A stretch of 64,000 nt of DNA from assembly GCA_019828595.1 (NCBI GenBank), contig JAHQRK010000049.1:92837-156836 (forward strand). Direction: 5' to 3'. This document shows positions 52,481 to 63,839 of this stretch, piece after piece. Below the pieces are notes generated by a model that was not told where the DNA came from, made no database searches, and saw nothing but the letters and a program-made list of their open reading frames with translations. Position 1 is the first letter of the stretch, and each line of letters opens with the position of its first letter. Source of the DNA: Aphanomyces cochlioides (Eukaryota > Oomycota > Saprolegniomycetes > Saprolegniales > Verrucalvaceae). The translations under genes and the position numbers were made by a program.

Positions 52481-53009
52481 TTCCTGTACCGCTGGCGGCC
52501 CCGCTTCTGCTTGTGCGGGACTTCTCAGCTGTCGCAGCTTCTTTAACGCTCATCTTTCTGCTTCTTCGCTTTTTGGAAAGTGGCTTCCAATAGGGCTTCC
52601 GTTTGCGAAGAGGCAGTTGGCTTCTGCGTCTCATCGCTAAAGTATACTTTGTGGAGAGGCAACCCGCGAAAGTTTATCGAACACACCAATAGGGGAGTGC
52701 CGCCTCCCTGTCAAATGCAATCGATTAACTTAACACGGTAAAACCAAATCTGCCGATCTTGGACTCGGTCCTTGGCCGAGGAGTTGCCTTGAACAGGCGC
52801 AACCTTTGGGCCGACCAGTCGCCAGATCGCAGTCACTCAGACTGACTATGCAATACACAACACCCATCAACTGCATCTTGACACAAGAGCACGACACTCG
52901 ACTGTCACCCGAGGGACAAGTCTGTGTGCGGATGGAGATGGCTTACCTCCATCACACAACAATTAGCATGCTTGGGATCATTTCCCGCACGGCGTCCAAC
53001 ACCGGAAAT
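52481..53009. other. Sequence upstream of gag
   Basis: Likely leader or LTR-proximal part of the retrotransposon, but no LTR pair or primer-binding site could be identified. No separate gene. Confidence 0.35.
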
Positions 53010-53170
53010 TTCGTGAAATGATGTCGATCGCTGGCAAATGTTTTCGACGCGGTGGCGGGCAGCATTGAATCGTTCCATACTGCGAGGGAGACGCAAACAC
53101 ACGCCCGAGTGACTCGGTTCTTGTCTAGTGAGTAATATTGCAGGGGGAGGGGGCTTTCCTCCAGTGGGGG
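53010..53170 (+). pseudogene. WRKY19-like remnant 1
   Basis: Diverged copy of the last two finger units and 3' flank of the WRKY19-like copy at 57640-57969: ATGTCGATCGCTGGCAAATG, TTTTCGACGCGGTGGCGGGC, ATCGTTCCATACTGCG and the flank ATATTGCAGGGGGAGGGGGC. Frames are broken. Confidence 0.6.
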
Positions 53171-53654
53171 GCAACTAGTACAACCTGTGTCCATCGTGGG
53201 GGAGCATTCGGTGGTTGATCAACCAAAAGTAGTGGTCAAGCGAGCGTGCAAGATGTCAAGTGGGCTCGTCCTTCCTTGCGAAACTTGATTGCTCGCGATT
53301 CAATCGCGTGAGCACGACCATGCCACGACAACTTTCGCTGACATCCATTTCGGAGCTCCGGAATGGTTTTCATGGCGTTTCGTCAAACTTGCACGTTGTG
53401 CTTTGCTCTGTACACCAACGCGTAGTTGTTGCGTGTAGAGGACGACAGTGTATACCTCTTGACTCTGTCGTCCCACGGATGACAATTCAAGATGTAAACA
53501 AAACAATTGGCAACACTCTCGTCGGCAATCTTCGTGGAATGATTGTGGAAACCGCAATGTCTGTTTATTGTGCTTGGATAAGTCGAGAGACAACAATCTT
53601 TCTCTCATTTGTTTCAATTCACGCATCATTTTGCAAATTGCCACCCGATGAACG
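53171..53654. other. Intergenic with overlapping anonymous frames
   Basis: A 135-codon plus-strand frame (53260-53667) and an equally long antisense frame overlap; neither has recognised motifs, so none is called. Confidence 0.3.
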
Positions 53655-54153
53655 ATGCGACTTTTGATCGCCCTCGCGCTGACTTCGTGTGCCGCCATGG
53701 CGTTCAACCAGCCTCGCCAAGACTCGCCAGTTATGATGGCGCATGAACAAGTCGCGATTGGCTCTGTCGTGTACGATAACCGCGCTCTGAAAGGTGAAGG
53801 GACGAAGCAAAAGGGACGAAAACACGGCTAGAAAGCCAAGGGATATCGTCCAGATCTGGCAGCGAGCGAAGAAGAGTCGGAAGCCTCCCCTGCCAGAGAA
53901 TTGAAGGTGATGAGAAGTTTTGGTCGTAAGGTCGGTGATGCGGTAGGTGGAGTTGGTGGTGGGATCGTTGGGGCGGGGCTTGCTGGTGCCGGAGCTGGTC
54001 TTAAGCGCCGCAGCACCAATGCTCGCTCCCGTCGGTGTTGCAGCTGCAGCGGTGGCAGGCGGGGTCGCGGGTGCGGGAGCTGGTGTACACCTTGCCAAGC
54101 GAGTGGGCGACAAGATCGCCGAGAGAAGAAATCGACGGCGAAACCGGGGTTAA
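53655..54153 (+). pseudogene. Small secreted Gly/Ala-rich protein, broken
   Basis: ATG 53655 begins a clear signal peptide (MRLLIALALTSCAAMAF) and a 58-residue frame to a TAG at 53829-53831. The same frame then continues protein-like (PDLAASEEESEASP, FGRKVGDAVGGVGGGIVGAG). A one-base shift near 54004 leads to APMLAPVGVAAAAVAGGVAG and a basic C-terminus (GDKIAERRNRRRNRG, TAA 54151-54153). The original product would be ~165 residues: secreted, with a Gly/Ala-rich hydrophobic middle and basic tail. Small secreted proteins are common candidate effectors in oomycetes; no RxLR or LFLAK motif is present, so the role is unknown. The short 58-residue form could still be made. Confidence 0.5.
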
Positions 54154-54393
54154 CCCACAGAACACTGGTCGACATAGCCACGACAAGACTCGGTCATTGC
54201 CCTCGACATAGAACCACGACCAAGTTAGCTCTGGTGCATTCTTTAACACGCTGAATTACGTTTTGTCCTTGCTACTGTGGGTCCACAGAGAGAACAAATG
54301 CATCTAGAATTGTCAACTTTAGCATGGTAGATTGCGTCGCCCATTCCGCATCCCCTACAAAGTTTACCCATCTGTGATGTCCATCTCGAGCGG
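54154..54393. other. Gap with target-site duplication
   Basis: No gene. It ends with CCATCTCGAGCG (54382-54393), repeated on the other side of the next element. Confidence 0.4.
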
Positions 54394-54675
54394 GAAGTGA
54401 TAAAGGCACCACCCCATGAGGTTAGCGGCACCACCCCGGTACTTAAATAAGGAAATATTTAGGGTAAAACTCCTCAGGGTTTGCTGAAACTGCGCCGCCA
54501 AGCAGCTCCTGAGCCTGGAACGTCCTTCGCCACGGCACAGCAGCATGTACGTCTACCCTGTTCAACTGCAACGCACTCTTGTTTAGGCTCCTAGGCACAC
54601 AAAAGCAACATATATTTCTTATTTAAGTACCGGGGCGGTGCCGCTAACCTCCTGGGGTGGTGCCTTTATCCGTCC
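54394..54675. mobile_element. 282-bp MITE with ~55-bp TIRs and 12-bp duplication
   Basis: The left end has GATAAAGGCACCACCCCATG, AGGTTAGCGGCACCACCCCG and GTACTTAAATAAG; the right end carries the same in reverse complement with few differences. CCATCTCGAGCG flanks it at 54382-54393 and 54676-54687. Long TIRs and a long duplication suggest a Mutator-like origin, although 9 bp is more usual for that group. Non-coding. Confidence 0.7.
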
Positions 54676-55009
54676 CCATCTCGAGCGTCTTTCAGACCGT
54701 ATTAGTAGCGCAATAGATGCCTCACAAGATCGTCTCACAATAGGATTTCCCAAAGGGGATGCAATCTGAACCGCGTTTGAAACTCCAGGTTGGGTCAGCT
54801 TGGCGGTGGTTACGTCGGCTGGCTTCGGGATGTACCGTCGACTGTGGCCTGGCTAAGAGCCTGGTCGGGCAATGTTCGTGTCCATGCAGGAGGAGACACT
54901 GAGTCTCCTCCTACAAAGTGTGAATGAAATATTATCCGGATCCGGTATTTTAACCAATCACGCGCCAGTTATCCACGTCTGTCGCTGTGATGAGGCCTGT
55001 ATTTGTTCT

Positions 55010-55165
55010 GATACAGCACGTTGGCTATCATATATGCTGTACCAATAAGTTAGCTATCATATGCTAAGTTACGGGTGCACATTGGCTATCACATGCTGCA
55101 CCCATAAGTTAGCTATCATATAGTTATGGGTGCACGTTGGCAATCAGCATAAATAGCTTCTTTCA
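55010..55165. repeat. Short tandem repeats TTRGCTATCATATGCTG
   Basis: Three to four degenerate units such as TTGGCTATCATATATGCTG, TTAGCTATCATATGCTAAG, TTGGCTATCACATGCTGCA and TTAGCTATCATATAGTTAT alternate with GCACCCATAAG or its complement. Low complexity, non-coding. Confidence 0.65.
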
Positions 55166-55387
55166 CAGGCCTCATCAGAGCGGCGGCACGGCCTTACGAC
55201 CTCCCTGCCGCCTTTCCCGATGAGGGGAAAAGAAATCCCATTGTCGGGGGCTCCCTCGTCCAAGACAGAAAGTTTTCACCGCCATCGATTATTCACGTTT
55301 AAAAAAGGGCAGACGGACTGCTCTTCGTCCTGCGCAGCTTATCGGCCTTGGGCTGATGCACGGTCTTGGGCATCGCATTGGTTCGGG

Positions 55388-55753
55388 TCAGTTTGTGCGG
55401 GTTTTCTGCTTGGCCAGGCGTTCGTCCTTCTTGCGACCAAAATAGCCACCAATTGCAATGGCAACCTTCTTGGTAATTCGTCGATCATTGACTTGACATA
55501 AAAGCGGCCCCTTCTTTCGTGCAGGCCGCGCTTTGGTGCTGGACGTAACTTGGGTTCTCGAACCAAGACACGGTCGACTTGAGCAGCGCCAACCCCCGCC
55601 GAAAAATCGCCCACCGCAATGTTGTGGATAGAGTGACCACCTCCATCACCACGACCACCGCGGTTCAGGGCGGCCAACAAAGCACGTGAGTCGAATATCA
55701 AGCTCTTCTTGGCTCCAAGCTAGAGCAAAGGCGAGAGGAAGCAAGATGCGCAT
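55388..55753 (-). pseudogene. Second small secreted protein, frameshifted
   Basis: On the minus strand ATG 55753 starts MRILLPLAFALAWSQEE, a signal-peptide-like sequence. In the next frame GAKKSLIFDSRALLAALNRG, GDGGGHSIHNIAVGDFSAGV and VLVREPKLRPAPKRG follow, and near 55475 a third frame gives KKVAIAIGGYFGRKKDERLA to a TGA at 55388-55390. Two frameshifts therefore break a protein of about 120 residues with a Gly-rich middle and basic end, similar in plan but not sequence to the one at 53655. Identification as a gene rests on the signal peptide and protein-like frames only. Confidence 0.35.
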
Positions 55754-55899
55754 GATCACGTTTCAATTGAAAAATGACAATAGCGGTTGAATCTCACCGC
55801 CCCGCTCCCCCCCGGGGACTTCGGGGAACTCGATGTGGCTTGTTATAACACGACGTGGTAAACGTGAGGAGAACCCATCTTGGACGCAGTGGAGAGTGG

Positions 55900-56451
55900 A
55901 ACTTGCACCCAAGTGGTCCCCGCATATGCGACGACAGGACTCCATTCTTACCGATGGGGGTCATTTGGAGCATTTTCCAGCAGAGTCGTCGATCGCCGTG
56001 TGTTTTCCGGCCAGTGGCACGGTGCTTTGATGGCAAGTTGCTACCTCAGCAACAGGACAGAGATGACATATCTTGTCGACAGTTCGTCGTCCATTCGAGC
56101 GGCTGAAAGAGCGTCATCTTCATGCAGCCATGTTGGCTCGAGTGCTCGTCGCCCTCGTCGCTGCTTGGATGTTTCACTACGACGGGACACTTTCGTTGGG
56201 TTTGACAATTGCCAACCCAACCGTTAGTATCACTCATACGCAAGATGCCGTCTTGCTTGAAAGTTGAGTGCTCTGGACACGACGAACTCGATGCTGGACG
56301 CTTGGGAGTCAAGCAGAAGAAACGAGCGGGGATGTTGTCTAGACCGCGGTTGGCGGTGGTTGCTTTGGCAGGATTCATATGTTGCACCCAAGACCAAGGG
56401 GATCCATGGCCACGACCACGAACAACGTGCCAGTTGGCAACGTACGTGGCG
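55900..56451 (+). repeat. Segmentally duplicated 5' region of a WRKY19-like copy
   Basis: Parts of 55960-56215 recur at 58460-58680 (ATTYGAGCGGCTGAAAGAGC, CATGYYGGYTCRAGT, TTGGGTTTGAC), and 56245-56380 recurs at 62086-62225 (GAGTGCTCTGGACRCSACGA, CAAGCAGAARAAA-like sequence). The frame in these copies is not conserved, so they are more likely upstream or untranslated sequence carried along in duplications. Confidence 0.55.
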
Positions 56452-56939
56452 ATGAAGTGTTTTTTCCACGGGTGTGACTTGGACGCCGTCGCCGGGTCTT
56501 GGAAATGCTCCATCCACAGACACAGAAGCCGCTGTGCGGTCCAAGATTGCCGCAATCCAGTCTATGCCAGGAAACTCTGCGTCAAGCACGGCGGCGGAAG
56601 CCCAAGTGCAAGGTTGAAGGGTGCCAAGTGACCATCCGAGTGGGCCAGTATTGCTTCAGGCATAGTCCCACGGGTAAGCTCAAGCTCTGTTCCATGGAAG
56701 GCTGTACGGCGCGCGAACATCTTGGTGGAAGATGCTTTCGCCACGGCAGTGGGAAGAATTGTGAGTTTCCACGCTGCACCAAGTATGCACGCACCCGAGG
56801 TCTCTGCGCAAGGCACGCAGAGGCAACAGAATCAACAGTCCAACACGGTGGGTCTTCTCACCAGCGCGTCCTACGTGAAGTCGAGAGTTTGCTGGTCTAT
56901 TACTACCTCGAACTGGGCAAACTTACTGAGACTTCTTGA
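56452..56939 (+). pseudogene. WRKY19-like zinc-finger copy 2, one frameshift
   Basis: ATG 56452 begins MKCFFHGCDLDAVAGSWKCS and runs through the second unit (CAVQDCRNPVYARKLCVKH) to about 56590, where a single-base shift in GGCGGCGGAAG breaks the frame. The next frame holds the remaining three units (CKVEGCQVTIRVGQYCFRH, CSMEGCTAREHLGGRCFRH, CEFPRCTKYARTRGLCARH) and the conserved tail LLVYYYLELG, stop at 56937-56939. All metal-binding residues are kept. Apart from this one base it aligns end to end with 2938-3438, so the break is recent or a sequencing error. Confidence 0.75.
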
Positions 56940-57088
56940 CGTTGGCTTCGCTGGAATCCACGCCATGAAATCGATGCGAGCTACGTGACCATGGAGGATC
57001 TTCTTCATGTCAAATCGTGCCAAGTGCGTGGGGACAGCCCCGGAGAAGAAATTTGTGGAGAAAATGAGCTCATAGTTGGTAGCTCCTC

Positions 57089-57551
57089 ATGCCTTTAACA
57101 CTTGAAAGCCTGCTTCTTCTACTCAGCCAAGATCAGTCGTCTCTCGAGACTCTACTCTGCCCAAGCGAGCTCTTTCCCGACTCCGATGCTCGTGTATTTC
57201 TACTTGACAGGGCCAGCTTGAGCGACTCAGCGTCCATCGACGGGTCCATGGGATGGACTTTTCACGCGCGTACGAATGCTCTGGCGCTGCCCAAGACGGC
57301 GACACTCAAGCCAGACGTCTCGGAAGGATGCTTGGTGCGAGTTTGAAGGCTCGCATTTGTCATTTGTCGAGTCGGCAACTTTACATGATGTGCTGCAGTG
57401 GTGCTCAGTGGATGGATGGCTCCACTCAAGCGCATCAAAGGTGGCCAGAAGACGATCAAATTTGCTTGAAACCCTGGCCAGATATGTACCCAAGACACAG
57501 CGTGCAATCCCTGGAGGGGCAGTGAGCCCAAACGGTGGCAGTGACTTGTAA
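57089..57551 (+). pseudogene. Unknown gene with one frameshift
   Basis: ATG 57089 (MPLTLESLLLLLSQDQSSLE) gives 85 codons; near 57330 the protein-like sequence moves to the next frame (SHLSFVESATLHDVLQWCSV, NLLETLARYVPKTQRAIPGG) and ends at 57549-57551. Total about 150 residues. Leu-rich N-terminus, but not a typical signal peptide. The family is not recognised. Confidence 0.3.
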
Positions 57552-57639
57552 AGACACTGGATCAAGCCAGAGATTGCTGCTAGAATGCGTCAAATTAGCC
57601 CTCGTCCTGGCAGCCAAGGCTTGAATTCATGTTGTGCTC

Positions 57640-57969
57640 TACTCGTATGCGTGAAACCTTGAAAAGAGGCTGGTAGAAAACTCGCTGTGGTGTCCAAGAC
57701 TGCCACTGCCAAGCGATGCATCTCCTGCGTCAACCATGGCAGCAAGCCCAAGTGTCCAAGCATGTTCTTTGCACAACTCCGATTTGGAACTTTTGACTCC
57801 AAGCATAGTCGTGCACATGTGGCGCTACTGCTCCGTACAAAGATGTCGATCGCAAGTCCATCTCGGTAGGAAATGCTTTCGACACGGTGGAGGTCGCGAT
57901 TGTATCGTTCCATACTGCACTGCATTTGCGCGACGGAGAGGAGTCTGCACGAAACACACGCGCAAGTGA
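57640..57969 (+). pseudogene. WRKY19-like zinc-finger copy 3, decayed
   Basis: Remnants of the second and third units (around GTCCAAGACTGCCACTGCCA) are out of frame; the last two units are readable: CSVQRCRSQVHLGRKCFRH and CIVPYCTAFARRRGVCTKH, then a stop at 57967-57969. The N-terminal unit and the conserved Tyr-rich tail are absent. The 3' flank (GATATTGCAGGGGGACTTTC) is shared with the remnant at 53010-53170. Confidence 0.7.
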
Positions 57970-58770
57970 CTCGACGCTTGTCCTGCCGGTGATATTGCAG
58001 GGGGACTTTCCTCCATCGTTGGGGGAGCCATATTGAGAGCAGCGACGCGTGGCTGTGACGCGTAGAGGTCATGAGTACACCTCTTGACGAGCAGAACATT
58101 ATGGAATGCTCCGTTCCTGATGGAAGGAGAGAGTGATGGCAGTCGAGATTGTGTGGTCGTGCTGGAACGATATGTCGCCAACGATGCTTAAAAGTAGTAA
58201 GAGACGACTTGCGATAACAGGCTCATGCTTTCACGATGGATCCATCTCTCGAACGAGTCCAGTCGAGACATACACGGTGTGGGAGATGGCCAGACAATTC
58301 CAACGTCCATGGGACTCAATATCCACATTGCGTCACGTCTCTTACGGTCGTCCTACGTACACAAAACAGTTGATACCTCACTTGTCGCGACAGTCTTTGC
58401 ATCGGATTCATTTTCAGCTCTTCCTTGCCACACCATTTGGTGAATTGCTGAGTCGTGTGTTGCAGACGTTTTTCCAGCCACCGCCACCGTGCTTTGATGA
58501 CAAGTGGTACAGGACAGAGATGGCGCGTCTCTTTCTCGTTGAGAGATTGGCGTCCATACGAGCGGCTGAAAGAGCTTGGTCTTCATGCCGCCATGTTGGT
58601 TCAAGTACCCGTCCCCCGTCACTGCCTGTGTCATTTGCAACGACGGGATGCTTTCTTTGGGTTTGACCGTCGAGGTCCCACGGAGTCCCAATTACAGTGT
58701 ACCAACCCTTGAGCTATCCTACGCAAGGAGGGGTGTCACTCTTACAAACTTCAAGTATAAATCTGTCTGA
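57970..58770. repeat. Duplicated segment downstream of WRKY19-like copy 3
   Basis: 58460-58680 is the second copy of the segment at 55960-56215. The rest shows no gene; open frames on both strands overlap extensively and are not conserved between the two copies. Confidence 0.5.
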
Positions 58771-60840
58771 CATGATCCCGCCTGGCGGGAGGGTTTCTGA
58801 AATGTGATACATGTGTCTTGTATTGTGCTTTCTACTCAAAATTTCCTCCGGCGATTGGTCGAATCAACCGCCGGCAAATCGTCGAACCTCCGAAATATAA
58901 TACAAATGTCTATTTTAGAAGGTTATTTTGACCTTTGGTTGGAGCCTTGATCGGGATGGTACACGAAATCGACGAAGCTTCGTCGCTGCGCTGGCGAGGC
59001 CAGAGGCCTCTCCACTCGTTGTACGCTCAACGTGAGGAGCGCTGAATAACGTGGAATTCTCTTCGAGGTGGGGTCGCTGTGGAAGGTTGTTCAGAGCATA
59101 GAGATGACGTGAGATTTGCTGCTTTTCTCTCACAAACTTACGTCAGTTTTCAGCCAATCAATTGATAGTAAAATTATTTTTAGCCAATCATATTGTCCAG
59201 ACGATTTCCAGGCGATTGGACTACAGTATCGCCTGAAATTGGCAATTTTGGACGGAATTCACAATATCACGAACAACCGGACGACCAGAGTTTTCCGAAT
59301 CCGTGATATCATGGATATTCATCATTTGATTGGATGAAAATACATTGTCCAACATCATTTGATTGGATGAAAATACATTGTCCAACAACTAAATTAACCA
59401 ACAGGTGAGCTCTAAGTCTAAAAAAACAGCCTACGTTTCCTCTACTGTAGTATCCGTAATTGACTTTATCACAGGGCCAAACACTGCTGACAATGACATG
59501 ACAGTGGATGGAGCCCTTAGGGCATGGCAGATTCTTGTGCTCAGCCTGGAGACTACATCACGTAAAAAAAAACTCTGCACAACTTTGTTCAAAATTATAA
59601 TCAAACTTGCAACTAACGTAAAAAATCAATTCCTTGTTTGTTGCATTCAACAGAGTGTAATTTCCTTTAAACTGCATATATCGAAAACCTGAAAGCATAA
59701 GGTTGTAGAGAATTAATTCCTCTATCGGATCGTCGATATCTGGAGTCTGTTTTCGGTTCCTTTCCATAAGTTTTTCAAGTTTTCAACGTCAGTGTTGAGA
59801 AATCGCCAAAAATCAATTACTTGCCCCTTTTTAACTTGAATAAAGTATTGATGATCAAACAAATTTGCAACGAGCAATGAAAATTAAAAAGCACCAAAAA
59901 CAAGATTTCCTGAAATTCAATACCCCTAACCTCAGTGTGGAGTATAATATTTTAAGAATATACAGTTTAGAAGAAAAACATTTTTCGTTTTGGATATATT
60001 TTTGAACACAATATGAATTCTCCAATTATTGAGGGATGGATGTCCTCTTTTCAATATATAGAGGGATGAAAGTCCCTCAAATTTTGACTTGAGGATAAAC
60101 CAATACAAACTTGAAGTAGTACCAATTACGATCCGAGATTATCAAAAAACGAGGGATTTTTATCCCTCTAGAAAGTGTAAACTTTCATGCTTAAGATTTG
60201 ACTGCCGTTCGTTGCACAATGCTTTAAAGTAGGTGGCTGTGCGTCGAGGGTCATTCGACTAACTTCGTCAATAGATGGTTCCAGACAATACAAACCTCAT
60301 CCTTTCGAGTTTGACGTTTTATAGCACATGATTAATCGACTTTTTTCAACGTCGCACGAGTGGGTATTTGTTTCCTGTCTTCGTCGCCCAGGCGCCAATG
60401 TTGCCGAGCATGGAATAATCCTCACATTGGCAGTTAGTATTCCTGTGGCATTAGATGTAGCATGACTCCTCAATATAAGATTTACAAGCACCTGCCTCGT
60501 AGGCTCAACAGGAGTGGATGCAACGACAGTTTTCTCGGCTGCCAGCATGCAAGCTGTGGTTGCATCGTCTTCTGTTGAGCTCTGAATCCAGTTTTGAGCT
60601 AGTAAGTTGACATTGTTTGGTTATAGCAATAAGATAAGCTTGATCGATGGCCTTGTGTTTATTGTCCTTGACCTGTCAGGGACGGTGCTCCCTCTGACTT
60701 TATCAACAGCGTGGCGAGCCAGGCAATTTATTGACCTTTGTGTTCCCGACATTGAAGAAAACGAAATATGATCGCGTTAGTTTGAATGAAAACACTTTCA
60801 CAACTTAATCCCACGACCGTCCCACAAATTCCGACTATAA
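58771..60840. other. AT-rich gap with small repeats
   Basis: No gene supported. It holds a GC stem (CCGCC-T-GGCGG near 58785), AGCCAATCA motifs near 59150-59190, a 33-bp tandem duplication (59321-59386) and several GAGGGAT/ATCCCTC stems (60025-60172). Confidence 0.4.
59321..59386. repeat. 33-bp perfect tandem duplication
   Basis: Two identical adjacent copies beginning ATCATTTGATTGGATGAAAA (59321-59353 and 59354-59386). Confidence 0.85.
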
Positions 60841-61146
60841 GGCCGTGTTCGATTTAGGAATCATGATTCCATCTTGATTCTCCCAGGCAAAACCGTGTTG
60901 GGTCATCCACGGGATTTACAAGCATTCATGAGAATCCACATTCACTCTCAGAATCTACCCCATTCAAAATGGTTGAGGTAGATTCTAAAAATCATGATTA
61001 TCCCACCAAAGTGGATAATCCCAGTGTTCCTTGAGGAACGGAAGGAAATTTCGCAAAATTTCATATGGTTTGTGATCGTTTTCTATTGGATAAAATTGGT
61101 TCAGAATCACCTTGAATCATGATTCCAAGCCAAGTCGAACACGGCC
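60841..61146. mobile_element. Tourist-like MITE, 306 bp, TSD TAA
   Basis: The ends GGCCGTGTTCGA and TCGAACACGGCC are inverted, followed inward by GGAATCATGATTC on both sides; TAA flanks both ends (60838-60840 and 61147-61149). TIRs starting GG and a TAA duplication are typical of PIF/Harbinger-derived Tourist MITEs. Non-coding. Confidence 0.8.
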
Positions 61147-62085
61147 TAAATAAATATCCGGTCATGAGTCCTGTAACTGGCCGATTTAAGATTGAGAGAG
61201 TTTGCTTGTACCATCTCCATTTAGATTGTCGAGTCTATTAATAGAGTCACATAGGATTGACGTACACATAGAATTGACGTACAGCACCTCCTATAGTAGT
61301 TTTGAACACTTTCTAAATCCCAATATGACTTACTAATACATGTTAGTTCACGAGCAAGTTTAGTCCTTAGCTTTTGAGTAAATACACGACAAACTTTTAT
61401 GAACTCACCTTTGGTTGCTTCGTTCGAAATCAATTGAAAGAGGTTTTCACCTGTTTTGCAAACATCCAATGGTCTTCTCATTCATATTGTCATTAGTTTT
61501 AATTGGGTGAAATTAAATTGTAAGTTTGATTAAAATCAATGGGGCAAGAAATTGATTTAGGGGCAAGGAATTGATTTTTTACGTTAGAGTGAAGACGACG
61601 ATCTCTTCCATCGCTACAGATTGCATTGAAGACTACTTTTCGTGCCAGACTGGCCAAAGAACACTCACTACTGGGCTCCTGGGGCCCAGAAATCTCCAGC
61701 TTGTCTTTCTCTCGTAGAAATCCCTTCGCGCCATGAAATTCGCCAAAAGAACGCAAAGCAAAAATCATCTCCAATGCACTATATCGGTTAATTCGCGTGA
61801 CTGTGGTCCACAGTCGCTCAGATTGTTCATAAGGTTAACTGTAAACTGATTGGAGGATACCACATGGCATATAGAAATTTGATTGGGTAAAAATAAATTA
61901 AGCTTGACTACAATATGATATAATTTACAGTTAATCAAGTTAAAATGATATCCGACCATCTCGATGATCCCACACCGAAGTATAGTTAGTTAATCATGAC
62001 TGTTTGACGACGGGGAATTTTTTTAAATGTGATATCATAGATTCTCTGGTCGGCAAAAGTGACACCCCTCCTCCTACGCAAGATG
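61147..62085. other. AT-rich gap
   Basis: No gene. A 24-bp word at 61564-61587 is the exact reverse complement of 59613-59636, a trace of a shared small element. Confidence 0.4.
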
Positions 62086-62225
62086 GCGTCTAACTTGAAA
62101 GTAGAGTGCTCTGGACGCCACGAGCTCGATGCCGGACGACTGCGCTTCAAGCAGAAAACAGGAAACGAGCGGGGATTTCATCTAAACCGCGCTTGATGCA
62201 GCATCGTGGCCATGGTTGCGTCTGC
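62086..62225 (+). repeat. Dispersed copy of WRKY19-like upstream segment
   Basis: About 140 bases similar to 56245-56380 (GTAGAGTGCTCTGGACGCCA, GAAACGAGCGGGGAT). Not coding. Confidence 0.6.
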
Positions 62226-63839
62226 TGGGTTCGTGTCACTTATGCCGACCAAAGAATGAATGATATCACAGTTTCAAATGTCCTCCCGTCGTCTACCAAT
62301 CAAACTTAACAAATCAATAAGATGATACGATACCATACTTTACTTCCTATGAATATTATTTTATCCAATCAATTTTCAAATAGTTATGCTACAACTTCGA
62401 AGAATAGAGAGGTTTCGCAAAGACTCCATTCCCGTTTCCATACAAAAACCTCTACAATACAATACTTTTATGGATGGACTCCATAAAGTTATGAATATTC
62501 CCATACAATTGATCGATTTTATGGATAGTTTGTCCATTCCCACACATATTTGGGTATGGGAAAGGGAAAGACGCGATTTACGATACCTCTCTAATATTCC
62601 ATGCAAACTGCCATATTGAGCGGATCTTTCAGCAACAGAATCAAGAGACTATTGCCGTAAACAGACTCGGAGAGTCGTCTCGGTGCTCAGTGATGTTGTA
62701 GCATACATTTTGGAATTACAACTTATCGCAGTCTGAAAGTTTGATGATGCGGTAGCTATTAATAGACAGATTTTATCCACAAAAAATACTCTCATAAATT
62801 ATACGATTTTGAAGAACCTCTAAAAAATTGTTGCAGAGTCCCCAAATTTTATGTGGATCTCCAAACTGTTGTGGATGAAGATAATTTACGGAACGGCTTT
62901 GCGACATCTGTCTACTATATTGGAATGTTTGAAATACTTACTGTCTTGCGCTGCTCGTTGATCTATGGATTTACTCGTTTAGAATCGTGTGTGTAAGGTA
63001 GGAGCAATCAAAGGTTGTTGGAGACCAAGCAATCAGACATGAGGTTGACAAAAGTTCAAAAGTGCGTCTGTATTGTCATCTACTATCCGCAATTGACTTG
63101 ATGGCGAAGCCAAAATCACTCCGAAATCAGACAGTCGATGAAACCCTTTTGAGCATGTGCTGCTGTAGATTGACAGACTTTCCAATACATGTCGATGCTC
63201 CATCATGCCTTGACATTCGACTGTTTATACCTACAGAACCTGTATTGTGATGGCAACGTGGTTGCAAATAGACTTTTCCAATTCACGCCGCAGCATGATC
63301 GAGCGTTGGCACGAATCCAAAGTTCTCTTCATGATACCCGTCTCTTTTGTTGCAATAGACAGCCGTTCGACTGCATGACAATGCTCCATTCTCTCTCAAG
63401 ATACGTAGCAATCAAATGATAGTCGACCTGTGACTGCATGATATCACGCTTTCAGAAATCGTCTGGTCGTCTGGTCGTATATCGGTTTTCGTGATATCGG
63501 GAATCATACCCGACAGATTTACCGTGGGGCATCGGACAGCAATGTCAAAGCGTGTTAAGCTCGTTGAAGCCTCAGATTTTTGGACTTTCAGAGCGCCTTG
63601 TAGATACAGAAGCAGCATGGTTCGCAAGCTGCATTTGATTTATGGATGCAATGCTGTGAACGAAAACATTTCATCCGTCGATCGCATTGATCCGGAACTG
63701 GAGAATTCCATACAAACTTCTATATACTAGGTTGATTCTGCAAAAAGAAATATCTAGTGAAAATTCATGAATTGGCCAAAAATGAAATTTCTTGTGGAAT
63801 TTGCATTTGCTATCGTGAATTTGCCTTTTGTGGTGGAGA
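62226..63839. other. Gap without recognised genes
   Basis: Open frames of 60-80 codons (for example 62386-62619 and 63491-63730) have no recognised motif. Around 62420-62570 GGTATGGG/CCCATAC-type words give local inverted repeats. Confidence 0.35.

Noticed and set aside
53260..53707. Overlapping sense and antisense frames of 135 codons each
   Set aside because: Neither contains known motifs, and the two overlap almost entirely; one cannot be preferred.
55880..56227. A 115-codon frame upstream of the second WRKY19-like copy, with a similar frame at 58133-58666
   Set aside because: In the duplicated segments the frames are not conserved: only short words match and indels change the frame, so this is probably non-coding flank.
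58780..58800. GC-rich stem followed by pyrimidines as a terminator
   Set aside because: Bacterial-type terminators are not expected here, and there is no gene ending next to it.
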